Notes under the pieces: generated by a model
The model's input: the letters and a program-made list of their open reading frames with translations, nothing else
Databases searched by the model: none
What the model was told of the DNA's origin: nothing
Program-made: the position numbers and the translations under genes
Assembly (NCBI GenBank): GCA_905116865.2
Contig: CAJHNH020006902.1
Coordinates: 172,501-236,500, forward strand
Source of the DNA: Candidula unifasciata
Taxonomy: Eukaryota > Mollusca > Gastropoda > Stylommatophora > Geomitridae
Reading direction: 5' to 3'
Length of the DNA stretch: 64,000 nt
Shown: positions 32,965 through 43,416 of the stretch, piece after piece
Numbering within the stretch: the stretch's first letter is position 1
How the letters are laid out: each line of letters starts with the position of its first letter

Positions 32965-33430
32965 TCAGTTCCTTATCCATTCATTTTCAAAAATGTTACG
33001 AACGTAATTGGGAAATAACAAAATGCCGCTTTACGGGGGCGGATATCTGTAGTACGATAGTTGCTAAGAATACCTTCCCTTTCAAACAAACTAGTCGTGT
33101 TTCAGGCGAGCTGCTCTCCATTACATTTGTCATGACAACATTGCGCAACCTGCATGGCAGGCAGTTTGGGAATGTAACTTGTACTCTTTTATTGGCAACA
33201 ATTTCAGCGACGCTGTGGCTGTGTGCTGTCATATCGGGAGTTGCTAAACGCAGTGGTCTAGACATTTTGCCTGTTAGCCCGAAGTTCTCGAGATCGAATT
33301 AGTGTGCCATTTTATGGGAAGTTAAGACGGCTGATTCATCATCATCCACTATGTGCTCATATATAAATATGTATGTGTGTGTAAATATATATAAACATAC
33401 ATACATGCATATATCATCTACTTCAGGTCC
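32965..33430. other. Unassigned intronic interval
   Basis: A minus-strand 89-codon frame (33265-32996) has no domain that I recognise. A short TATATA/ATAC-rich stretch lies at 33360-33415. Nothing else supported. Confidence 0.4.
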
Positions 33431-33435
33431 ATACC

Positions 33436-34235
33436 GTGTGGCGTTGGTAGTCATGTATGTCCACAACCTTCTGTCTCTTGTACTTACATCATCTCTGACA
33501 CAGATGACCCTCCAAGTCGTGACGTCAAACTGTCCAGTCTTTTTTCTCTTGGTCTCTCCCTCTGCCTCTCATCCCCTCCAGCTTTCCCACTGACACGATG
33601 TACTCCAGTTTTCTCCTTCTCATCACATGACCAAAGAATCTAGATTGTATCTTTCTGATGTGGACAATCAGTTCTCTTCGTCCCCCGTGTGGGTTCCGGG
33701 GCCCCATTGTGGGGAAAACAAGAATAGACCCACTGCCTCCCCAAAAGCATGTCGTAAGAGTCGACTAATTGGGAAGCTTCCTTTGAAGTCGGAGTGCATC
33801 TGCCGGAGAGGCAAGGAACCAACAGTCTGTATTCAAGAGAATGAGATCTGTAAAACTGATGCACACGCAACACTCAGGTTCTGGAGCAGGACTGCAGTTC
33901 AGTAGTGGACGAGCAACCAGAACCTTCCGCCAGAGTTTACAGCTGGTGAACGTGAAGAAGAAGAAGAAGAAGTTCTCTTCGTGAGTCTGTTTCTTTCAAG
34001 ACATCCTCATTACCCTTTTTATTTTTTAAATTTTGTTGTTGTTGCTGTTCAGGACATCTGCATTGCTCTTGTTATCTGTCCAGGGTATTCTCATCATCCG
34101 TCTTTAAAACAATATCTCCACAGCTTCCAAATAATTGTTCATTATTCTGCCAACTGTCCATGATTCACTTCTATATATCAAGATAGGATTTATATAGCTT
34201 TCAAGAATCCTCTTTCTCGTCTCAACTGACAAAGA
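33436..34235 (-). mobile_element. LINE ORF2 C-terminal fragment, family III, split by element G
   Basis: The minus strand of 33660-33436 encodes HIRKIQSRFFGHVMRRRKLE and a MRGRGRDQEKKDW block; the part 5' of it continues at 34235-33982. Matches 54680-55380 and 55735-55960. Element G sits between, flanked by an 11-bp duplication. Confidence 0.85.
33681..33970 (+). mobile_element. Element G, 290 bp, ending in (GAA)n
   Basis: AGTTCTCTTCG at 33670-33680 is repeated at 33971-33981. The uninterrupted site is seen at about 54940 (CAGTTCTCTTCGTGAGTC), which proves insertion. The element runs from TCCCCCGTGTGGGTTCCGGG to CAGCTGGTGAACGTGAAG and ends in about six GAA triplets. No A/B box was found, so it is either a 5'-truncated SINE or a non-coding LINE end. 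Confidence 0.9.
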
Positions 34236-34387
34236 AAGATATGCATATATACATACATATATACTTGGCTAATATGTATGTAAATGAGTGTATATACAAT
34301 CGCGCCAGCGTGAGTGATTTGGCACAATTAAAAGCCTTTCTCTGCCTCTCTTCCCATCCATTAGGTTTTCATAGCTAAGACAGAATG

Positions 34388-34570
34388 CGGTGCTTTATTA
34401 ATATCCTACCGCAAACAGGGGAAATCCACAAGTCACAGGACAGTTTAATATTTTAGGGGGTGGTAGATAGACTGCATGCAGTCGTGGGACCCAGACTGCA
34501 CTCTCTCGTGGGACGTAGATGGGTTAGGGTTAGGGCCAGTTCTAGATATTTTGGGGTTTTTAAAGGCATC
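34388..34570. mobile_element. Repeat H, partial
   Basis: Starts GGTGCTTTATTAATATCCTA, then GGGGAAATCCACAAGTCACA, GGGGGTGGTAGATAGACTGC, CACTCTCTCGTGGGACG and GGGCCAGTTCTAGATATTTT. Collinear with the reverse complement of 54552-54370. The distal terminal repeat is missing, replaced by unrelated sequence after about 34570. Confidence 0.7.
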
Positions 34571-34574
34571 AGAA

Positions 34575-35139
34575 AACTGAGAAACCAAGTCTTACCACGC
34601 TAAACATGTTAAACTGTCCTATGACGTCATCTGGGAAATAGGATATCACGAAAGAACCTCCATTGATTTGAAACACAGTTTGATACGTGTTCTTCCAGCT
34701 GAAGAGCTTGTGTCAGCACGGCAGGGGTTATGCTTGTGATTGCGGTGGTGCCCTGTGTATTTCCTGTGTTTGGAAACTAATGAGGTACCCTGTATTTACA
34801 TATATACACAGATGCGCAGAAAACACTCTCGGGAATTAACGCGCGCACACACACGCACGCACACAGTCATTTAGAGAGATAAATACTAAAACAGGCAAAG
34901 CTTTTGACAAATCCACTTCATATTGATTATCGTGCCGAAACTGTATCACAGGCATCTCAAACCGTGGTGTAAACTGTTTTTAAACGGGAACGCAACAGTT
35001 AACTCAATTGTCAACGTACAGTAGAACATCTTGTGTTTGTTGTTTGTTTGTCGTGCTTGTCAGTTAGACCATTTACGCTAGATAACTTGGCCGAGATTTT
35101 GGTCATCTTTATGTCTTCCTTCCGCGCGTGCTCTCTCTC

Positions 35140-35172
<33 letters not shown>

Positions 35173-35200
35173 TCTCTCTCTCTCTCCCAGTTTCTCTGTC
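34575..35200. other. Unassigned intronic interval
   Basis: Short (AC)n-like runs near 34845-34866 and (TC)n/(CA)n near 35138-35185 lead into the tetranucleotide array. No gene or mobile element recognised. Confidence 0.45.
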
Positions 35201-35203
35201 TTT

Positions 35204-35910
<707 letters not shown>

Positions 35911-36038
35911 CCCTCTGTCTGTTTATCTCTCGTTCTCTGTTTCCCATCCCCTGCCCATGTCTCTAATTATGTTTCCCTTTCTATTTATTTTTCCCTCTAA
36001 CTCTCCCCTTCCCTCGTCTCTGGATCACATTCAAATAC

Positions 36039-36087
<49 letters not shown>

Positions 36088-36585
36088 CCATCCACACCTC
36101 CGCCCCTCCTGTGCATACAACAGTTAGCCACTAATAGCCACAACGGCATTTCATAGTCTATTCAGTTAATATTTCCTTGCGCAATACCCCAGAGCTACCT
36201 TGAGAAAATGGCTGACATTACTACTGTCCTACGAGAAAATCACGCATCGAACTTTCCTTATTTTTTACTGTAAAAAATGTTAAAAATTCCGTAACTAGTG
36301 ATGTAGGTTACGGTGTCAGAAAAGAGTTTCCGGTTATCTTCAGAAACTTGGCTCGTGATTTCCGTTACAGAGAAATTGATTAGCAATTGCGAATTTCAAA
36401 TGTAGGCGTAGCGTTTTTTCCCAAATGGTAGCGTGTAATATAATGTTAAACAATGGTAGTAAATAGGAGGGCTAAACGACGTAAAATAGTATATCGGTGT
36501 CATGGACGAATTGCTCAATCGAATATCATTAACATGATGTGGCGCAGGGGTCAGCTTGGGCGGTTATATTTCGCTAAATCAAACG
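35911..36585. other. Unassigned; (CA)n at 36041-36086
   Basis: A CA dinucleotide tract of about 23 repeats is followed by ordinary AT-rich sequence with no recognisable exon or repeat family. Confidence 0.55.
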
Positions 36586-36589
36586 ATTT

Positions 36590-36890
36590 CCACGAGGCCG
36601 GATAGGTATACCAAAAGAAAAGGTACCGCAAATGCCCTTTAAGGTTAGTTGCGTATCCTTTACAGGACGTTGCAGACCCAACAGCCACTGGCTGTTGTGC
36701 GGTTTTTGTCTAGGCAAATTTACGTCCAGTAGTTTGCCATTGCTTTCTGGACTGTCGGCTTTCTTGATACCACTGTCGAAACCAACGCAATGCGCATGGC
36801 TCGCAGTTTGGATCGAACCCGGCATCGCGGCATTACGAAGCGTTCGCAACGACTTAGCTACAGTGCCGAGGCAAATGCCTGTAGCCAACT
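36590..36890 (-). mobile_element. SINE-B with tRNA-like head
   Basis: On the minus strand the head (about 36872-36800) reads CCTCGGCACTGTAGCTAAGT (A-box region) and GATGCCGGGTTCGATCC (B box). The body follows, containing CTACTGGACGTAAATTTGCC, and ends with GTCCTGTAAAGGATACGCAA then CTAACC near 36640. Partner copies are at 1-75 and 51880-52030. Confidence 0.8.
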
Positions 36891-36891
36891 A

Positions 36892-37456
36892 AATTCTGTG
36901 GATCCAACGCATGAGGGTTCTGCGCCCGTTTGTTGAGGAAGCACAGGGAGGCTTAGAAGAGTGTCAAGCTTTTGTACCAGGAGCTGTACATGAAGAGCAA
37001 AGGTAATGGATTCAAGAACAAGCGTGTAGTGATGGATTCCCTCCACAAGAGAAATGCAGAGAAGGCAGATCCTTAGTGACCAGGCTGAGGCTCGTGCGTG
37101 GACTTTTCTCATGGCATGTGGCGTCGCAGGTCGACCCAGCCTAAAATGGGTACCAGGATGCATGTCCTGAGGAAGTCAAGACGGCCGGCGTAATGCTGAC
37201 CACATTACCCACCCAGTGCCGATTGGTCTGGAAAAATATAGGTGCTTTTCCCATATGCCCGATGCGCCTAAGGCGTTAAAAGGGATCTTTACTTTTTTTT
37301 AAAAACCGAGGCTCGTAGACAGAAGGTTAAAAGGGCTCGTCGCAAACGCAAAGAGCGCAATGCACAGAAAAGAAAAGAGTTGTTAAAAATATTAAAGAAC
37401 TAAAGAAATAAATAATACATTAAAGTGTTATGATTCGCAGTTGAAAAAAAAAAAAA
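36892..37456 (+). pseudogene. RPL19: Processed RPL19 pseudogene, 5' truncated, split by SINE-C
   Basis: Ribosomal protein L19 (eL19) of the large subunit is recognisable from its C-terminal half: WIQRMRVLR, LLRKHREA followed by a stop where KKID is expected, [40 protein letters not shown], then after the SINE EARRQKVKRARRKRKERNAQ and a stop at 37401-37403. At least two frameshifts (near 36925 and 37070) and an internal stop disable it. AATAAA at 37407-37412 and a 13-base A tract at 37444-37456 mark a retro-copied, polyadenylated mRNA; no intron remains. It begins around residue 90 of the usual ~190-200, next to SINE-B. Confidence 0.92.
37096..37307 (+). mobile_element. SINE-C, head type 2 (5' truncated), inside the RPL19 pseudogene
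   Basis: GAGGCTCGT at 37087-37095 is repeated at 37308-37316, a 9-bp target-site duplication in the RPL19 codons for E-A-R. Starts within the type 2 head (GTGGACTTTTCTCATGGCAT, GGCGTCGCAGGTCGACCC), then body GGTACCAGGATGCATGTCC, GGCGTAATGCTGACCACATT and the 3' end GCGCCTAAGGCGTTAAAAGG. Confidence 0.92.
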
Positions 37457-37494
37457 CAGACCCGATTGTTGTATTTAGGGTAGCTGTATTTAGC

Positions 37495-37710
37495 ATGGGT
37501 TAGGTTTAAGGTTAGATTCAGTGTTAGGTTTAAAGTTAGATTCAGTGTTAGGTTTAAGGTTAGAATCAGTGTTAGGTTTAAGGTTATATTCAGTGTTAGG
37601 TTTAAGGTTGGATTCAGTGTTAGGTTTAAGGTTGGATTCAGTGTTAGGTTTAAAGTTAGATTCAGTATTAGGTTTAAGGTTAGATTCAGGGTTAGGTTTG
37701 GGTTTGTGGC
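37495..37710. repeat. 24-bp minisatellite
   Basis: Unit AGGTTTAAGGTTAGATTCAG followed by TGTT, nine copies. Being 3n, it keeps frames open on both strands (8-residue repeats); these are artefacts. Confidence 0.94.
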
Positions 37711-37799
37711 TATCAGAACACACATTATATAAAGAAAATCAAAATAAACAGCAAGAGAAAACGGCTTTGGTTTCACGATATGTGTTTGGGCTGTCCTGA

Positions 37800-38110
37800 G
37801 AACTTCTTTGTTTGGGGTGAATTAAAACTGAAGTACCGAAAATATATGTAATCAGCTACGCACCGGTACTGGCTATTTTATTTTAATTTACCCCGTTTCG
37901 GGAAAAACGAGATTTTGTGGGAAGCACCCGGGATAAGTCGAGTAATATGGGGGTGTTAGGGTGTAAAAAGAACACAAACATTTATTAACCCTACCCCTCC
38001 CCCTCTAGCAGTATTGGACTTTCCTGGGAACACACGAAATATCGGAGTTCCCGAGATGGGGTAAACTAACAGAAAAGTATCCTTGTACTTATCCCCAAAG
38101 TCATAGTGAC
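37800..38110. repeat. Diffuse dispersed repeat with inverted parts
   Basis: 37815-37840 (GGGGTGAATTAAAACTGAAG) and 38058-38090 (GATGGGGTAAACTAACAGAA) resemble each other and 28790-28830. Likely remnants of a mobile element; boundaries and class not determined. Confidence 0.4.
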
Positions 38111-38119
38111 CGGTCACTT

Positions 38120-38460
38120 CCGCGAACCTCCATTGTCAAAATTTCTCTCAACTCGTCATTTGAACACCTGAACACTTTCAAAATTGCTCTTAACGGTCAT
38201 TTGAAGACCATACCACTTTTAGAATTCCTCTTAACTCGTCTTGTGGACACCTGAGACTTTTCAATTCCCCTTTACTCGTCATTTGGACACCATAACACTT
38301 TCAAAATGTCCGTTAACTCGTCATTTGAACACTCTGACACTGTCAGTCTTTCCCTTGTCTCAGTATTTAAACACACTAACAGCTTTAAAACGTCCCTTAA
38401 ATAGCATTTGAACACAAATAATTTCTAAATCTTAACTCCGCATTTGAAAAATCTATACAT
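38120..38460. repeat. Degenerate ~45-50-bp tandem repeat
   Basis: Recurrent CTCAACTCGTCATTTGAACA, CCTGAACACTTTCAAAATT and variants at roughly 45-55-bp spacing, heavily diverged. No coding content. Confidence 0.7.
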
Positions 38461-38461
38461 C

Positions 38462-39228
38462 AGAACTTTCCTATGCAACATTATTTTTGCATCTCCACCC
38501 CCAACCCTCTTCTCTTTTGGCCCATCAAAGCCAGTTCACCTTCCGTGCTGTTCCTTTTCCCCAACTCCCTCCCTGACCCACGCCAAAAATTCAACATGGG
38601 TGTCAGATTACTCAACGAAGTGATCTTTCACGAGCAGGTTTCCAACAAATCGTGGAAGACAATAATTTGCCTGGCGCAGATCTATAGAAGGATCAATCCG
38701 TTGCTGGAGCACGGAGTGTCGCAGGTGAGGCACCAGGAGCGCTGGAATTCCGGCCTGCTTGGGCGTTTTAATTACTAGTCAATTAGTACTGGCTCTTCCA
38801 AGGCGATCAGGTTGTCTACGACAAGACAAGTCATCTCTTGATTGATCTGTGTCCGGTTTGTGCATCTGATTCTTCGTGTTGGCTTTAGTCAACTTGATGC
38901 ACTTTATGTTTGCATTGACTGAGTGGAGGAATGTGCCAAACACACATTTGTACTTACATATATATATATATATATAAATTGCTGATATATCGTTGATATA
39001 TCGTGATTGTTGAGTTTGCACGAGAAGAGAGAGAAGTCAACGTCTAGCAGAGAAAAAATTAGGCATTCTAGACGCGCCCACATAGCTCGCCCCCCTCTCC
39101 CCTTCTTCCGGACAAATATGTCGGGTGATGGAATGATAAAACATTGTGGGTGCTCATTCCCCTTAAAAAATGTTCTGGGAGAGGTCGCTAGAGAAGCCTA
39201 AGCCTTGTTAAAGGCCGTAATAATGATA
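38462..39228. other. Unassigned; contains a possible exon at about 38590-38725
   Basis: The frame through 38596-38724 encodes MGVRLLNEVIFHEQVSNKSW and ends in Gln at CAG|GTGAGG, a good donor context. Its composition is protein-like, but I recognise no family and no strong acceptor. An (AT)n tract lies near 38958-38976. Listed as a possibility only. Confidence 0.25.
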
Positions 39229-39245
39229 GTAATAATAATAGTGTA

Positions 39246-39740
39246 TAAACCGAGGGTTTCTTAGTAAAAGAGAAATTGGCAGAGGACGAAAATGGCCTAT
39301 GGGTGTGAGTCATGGGCAATGACAACAGCTCACAGAAGCCAGCTGCAGGCCTCGGAAATGAGATGCCTGAGAAAAGTGGTCCAAGTGACAAGAAGGGACA
39401 AAGTCCGCAGTCAGACAATACGTCAAGATCTTGATACCCAGCCCTTACTAACCCGAGTAGATCAGTCACAGTTACGATGGTTTGGACATGTATGCAGAAT
39501 GGGAGAAAATCGGCCACCATGGCAGGCATGGGAGGCTAAGAACCAGGGAACCAGACCTCCAGGACGACCCAGGGTGCGCTGGGAAGACAACATTCGACAG
39601 TCCCTAACTGACATAGGACTGGAATGGAACAAAGCCAGAAAGAAAACTGCTGATAGAGACGTCTGGCGATCTCTCTGGCAAACCTCTACACCCCAAGGTA
39701 GAAGAGGAGCGATTAAGTAAATAAGTAAGTAAGTAAGTAA
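39246..39740 (+). mobile_element. Recent LINE 3' insertion with 17-bp target-site duplication
   Basis: GTAATAATAATAGTGTA at 39229-39245 is repeated exactly at 39741-39757. The 495-bp insert keeps one open frame (39292-39717): MAYGCESWAMTTAHRSQLQA, RCLRKVVQVTRRDKVRSQTI, QLRWFGHVCRMGENRPPWQA, PPGRPRVRWEDNI, and a stop, then an (AAGT)n tail. This is the C-terminal domain of an RTE-like LINE reverse transcriptase without its catalytic core. Intact frame plus perfect duplication makes it the youngest-looking LINE in the window. Confidence 0.95.
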
Positions 39741-39914
39741 GTAATAATAATAGTGTACCTGATGGTACATAAGTATAATAGCGTATTTGAAATCATAGGA
39801 AAGTATGGACAAGTATTTTTCTAATATGGTCCAGGGATTGCTTCGCTCTCTGACATGTTCGTCTAGAGGGTTAGGGAGTTAAGGGGCCAACCCCCCAGTG
39901 GAGACATAGAATAC

Positions 39915-40165
39915 ATCGTCAATTTGCAGTGGCTAGGAAGCGGCGCTATAGTTAGACACTTGATTGAGCCACACGAACGCCTTGGGTTCGAATCCGTGTT
40001 AAGATGGACTTTAATGATTGATAAGGTTGATCAGGCAGTCTTGCATTGGTGTCAGGCATCACCGTGGGAAGTGAAGACAGCCGGCGTGATGTTAACCCCA
40101 CCATTTCATTGCGTCTTGTTGATGTATAAACACGTTAATCTAGCGCCTTCTCTCTGATAGCGTGG
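39915..40165 (+). mobile_element. SINE-C, head type 3
   Basis: Head AGTGGCTAGGAAGCGGCGCT, TATAGTTAGACACTTGATT, with a perfect B box in CCTTGGGTTCGAATCCGTG. The body is the SINE-C one: CACCGTGGGAAGTGAAGACA, GCCGGCGTGATGTTAACCCC, then a diverged 3' half. The head has no resemblance to types 1 and 2 beyond the tRNA boxes. Confidence 0.78.
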
Positions 40166-40189
40166 AACTTATTCTTTGTGTTTCTTCCT

Positions 40190-40255
40190 CTGTCCATCAC
40201 TCCTAAAGGAGCATAGGCCCACGGCCAACTCAATCCAGGCCGCCCCTATCCTTTG
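40190..40255 (-). mobile_element. LINE family II 3' end fragment
   Basis: CTAAAGGAGCATAGGCCCAC followed by GGCCAACTCAATCCAGGCCG matches the 3' end at 23680-23730 and 5230-5280. A similar sliver lies at 40560-40630 (TAATGGAGCATAGACTCCCA). Confidence 0.6.
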
Positions 40256-40257
40256 CT

Positions 40258-40535
40258 GCGGCGTCCGTGGCTTAGGCGTTGCGAGTCCGACTCGTAATTC
40301 CAACTTACCCCGATCGAAACCCACTGCTGGCTGCGTGGATATTTATCATGGTACGGGGCGTCGCAGGTCCACCCATCCTTAAATGGGTACCAGGATGGTT
40401 GTCCTGGGGAAGTAAAGACGGCTGGCGTAATGCTGACCACATTACCCACCTAGTGCCGATTGGTTTGTAAAAATATGGGATGCTCTTCCCATATAGCCGA
40501 TGCGCCTAAGGCGTGAAAAGGGATCTTTCCTATTT
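40258..40535 (+). mobile_element. SINE-C, head type 2, full length
   Basis: Head GCGTCCGTGGCTTAGGCGTT (A box) and CCCCGATCGAAACCCACTGC (B box), then linker GCTGCGTGGATATTTATCAT, body GGGTACCAGGATGGTTGTCC, GACGGCTGGCGTAATGCTGA and the 3' end GCGCCTAAGGCGTGAAAAGG. Flanked on both sides by LINE family II slivers, so it may have inserted into one. Confidence 0.9.
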
Positions 40536-40667
40536 ACTTTACTATCCTTTTCTATTGTCTGCAGCTGCTCCCTAATGGAGCATAGACTCCCAACCAACTC
40601 AGTTCAGGCCGAGCCTATCCATTGCTATCGTTTGCAAATGACCCTTTTAAACCAAATGCGCTGTAGG

Positions 40668-41350
40668 CAGGTGCGGATTTAGATTTTATGAGATCCTGTG
40701 CTGTATAAAACCCTGAGATCCCTTCTGTTTTAAATGCCACCAGTTAGAAGCTATTTGCTTCATTGTAATAAATTGTTACTGAAGTATGCCCCCGACGAGA
40801 TACAGCGAAATATGCCAGGCAATAAATTGTGCAGTCTATTGTTTGTGTCTTCTTTGTTCAAACACCAGTTAGCGTCAGAGAACTTTAAAATATATACGCA
40901 TTTTAATTTTAAGTGGAAAAAATAATAAAGACTGTGCTAGGAAATTCAAAGACATCATAATATATAACCTTCTTAAAGGAACGAACGAAGAATTGACGAC
41001 TTTATTTTCAAAGGGTCACACATTGGCTACGCAGGCCCGTCTTACATTCGGCCCTTCTTAATACTCATCTTTCATACAGCAGTTACATTTTATGGGAAAA
41101 GCATGTTATGCTCATACAACAGTATGCATAACATTAAGGATCTGTTAAAATATAATTGCATTTGTGAACGATTACCCCAAAAGAATAGGAATTTGTTGAC
41201 GCCCTGTAGATGCTGAGGCCCCTGTAGATTATGAAACCTCTGTAGATTATGAGGCCCTTATATATTATCATGCCCCTGCAGATCACGAGGCCCCTGCAAA
41301 TTATGAGGCCCTGAGCTGTAGCTTAGTTAGACTAGGCCTAAATCCAGCAC
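40668..41350. mobile_element. Possible decayed hAT-like element with internal 18-bp repeats
   Basis: The left boundary CAGGTGCGGATTTAGATT and the right boundary TAGGCCTAAATCCAGCAC are imperfect inverted repeats of the type seen in hAT families. Near the right end, GAGGCCCCTGTAGATTAT is tandemly repeated six times (41213-41312). No transposase is recognisable. Confidence 0.5.
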
Positions 41351-41351
41351 G

Positions 41352-41734
41352 AGTCGCACGTGGGAAGTTGGAAAGTTTGAGAATCCGTGCTCATTGCTGT
41401 CATCTACAATCAATCATTCGCAGAGGAAATTCACAGTTTGCAGTCGCTGTTAACAGACAATGTAACGACAGCTTAATAAATCTGTTCATTGTAATCACTA
41501 AAGTACGACGACTAACAACTGCGTACACTAATCTGATGTCTGGTTATAGCTGACAGTCTGACTGATTAAATGCTCTAATTCCGTGTCTATGACGTTTTTG
41601 TCTCCTTTATTATACGTATTGTATTGTTGTTTGTTTTTTTTTTTTTTTTTGGTTTTTTTTTTTTTTTTTTTTATTTAGTTTTCATACTAGAGACAACATT
41701 GCAGATATAGGTAATCTATTTTAAGCGAACAAAG
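41352..41734. other. Unassigned, with two poly-T tracts
   Basis: Poly-T at 41633-41650 and 41653-41672. The remaining sequence has no recognisable exon or repeat family. Confidence 0.5.
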
Positions 41735-42410
41735 GAAAAAGAAGAAGAAGAAGAAAAGGAAGAAGAAGAAGAAGAAGAAGAGAAGAAAAAAAAAGAAGAA
41801 GAATAAGAAGAAAAGAAGAAGAGGAAGAACAAGAACAAGAAGGAGGCGGACGAGGAGGAGAAATTAAAAAGAAGAAGAAAAGAAAAAGAAGAAGAAGAAG
41901 AAGAAGAAGAAGAAGAAGAAGAAGAAGAAGAAGAAGAAGAAGAGAAGAAAAGAAGAAGAAGCTGTCCGTGTTGTTAGCCACATTTTAAAATAATACGTGC
42001 GACCCGAGGGAAATGTGTGGCACTCGAATGTCAACGGACTAGCCCCAGTTTGTTATTCATCACCTTTACCCTCATCGGTATAACATCACCATCATCTTCT
42101 TCTTCTTTTCTTCTTCGTCTTCCTCTGCTCCATTTTTCTCCTCCTCCTTCTTTTTGTTCTTGATCTCCTTCTTCTTCTTCTTCTTCTTCTTCTTCTTCTT
42201 CTTCTTCTTCTTCTTCTTCTTCTTCTTCTTCTTCTTCTTCTTCTTCTTCTTCTTCTTCCTCCTCCTTCTTTTTGTTCTTGTTCTTCTTCTTCTTCTTCTT
42301 CTTCTTCTTCTTCTTCTTCTTCTTCTTCTTCTTCTTCTTCTTCTTCTTCTTCTTCTTCTTTTTTCTTCTTCTTCCTCCTTCTCCTCCTCTTCTTTTTGTG
42401 TGTCTTCTTC
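41735..42410. repeat. GAA field followed by TTC field: large imperfect inverted repeat
   Basis: 41735-41960 is GAA-rich on the plus strand. After a 130-bp unique spacer (with a Pol-II-neutral, non-repetitive composition), 42090-42410 is TTC-rich. The two halves are reverse complements in principle and could pair as a long hairpin. Frames here are artefacts. Confidence 0.93.
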
Positions 42411-42414
42411 CCGA

Positions 42415-43410
42415 TTGACAATCATATTTATGTCTTTATTTTGTCTTTCAATGAAAACAGCTGGACACATGTCTTTTTAACGGTGTTGTGGAACAATGGT
42501 TCGTCTAAAATCGTTTCCATCAGGAAAATTTTCTTTTTTTTTTATAACTGACATTTATTAGATGTTGCGTTATTTCGTAATTGTGCTGTGTTTCAAATTT
42601 TTCATAGCAGAAACTGAAGCACATGTTTTATAACAGCTGTGTAACAATATTCTGAATCAATATATGGATTATGTGAGAAGCATACATACACTGTATTGTA
42701 AGTTTTTGTGCGTGTGTGTGTGGGGGGGGGGGGGGGGTGTTTTCATTTTTCATTGTTTGTCTAAAGAGGCGCGTTTTGTAACAGATTTTTTAAAAATTAA
42801 TCCAAACATTATATAATCAATCTAGTTCATAGGAGGCAGAACCGTGCGCATTATAATATTTTATTCTAATGTATGACTCTGGTTTCATCACTGAAAATGA
42901 ATCCAGCCACTTCTTTTTTTCAAAGTCCCCGGCCTCTCGAATGGGCCCTCCTTGAAGGGACGCTAAAAGAATAAATTGAAAGTGAAAAATTGTTCATTCT
43001 CCTCTCGAATTCTTCTTTTAATCACATTGCCGAAATGAAAGGCGGGGAAGAGTGCGGTGTGGTGCTTTGCGTTAACCGGATGTGGCCAGATGTGTTTCAT
43101 CAAGGGGCGCCAACTTCACGGTCTGTTCACACTTTTTTGCGTGAGGGTTTCCTCTTAATTGGTCGTATTTAGAATGGCACCACGGGAACATTTCGCGATG
43201 ACGAGATCCCTGCTGCTGCATGAAACGTTATTAATTCTGAGGATGTTTTCCGAGGGACGGGCGAGAAGTTTGGCTTTTGAGGTTTAGATTTCAGAGGGGA
43301 GGAAGGAACTCGAGCAATTGGGGTCGATTTTTGTGTGTGTCACGGGTAGCCAGTTTTCATTGTGACAGACTTGTCTAGGATAGTTTGTTGTTGAAGACGT
43401 TTTTGTGTGT
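42415..43410. other. Unassigned; poly-G at 42722-42737
   Basis: A 16-base G tract follows a short (TG)n. A 60-codon frame at 42990-43172 has no recognisable domain. No mobile element recognised. Confidence 0.5.
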
Positions 43411-43416
43411 GCATTT

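Noticed and set aside
36800..36875. Functional tRNA gene on the minus strand
   Set aside because: Good B box, but linked to the SINE-B body and without a proper acceptor stem.
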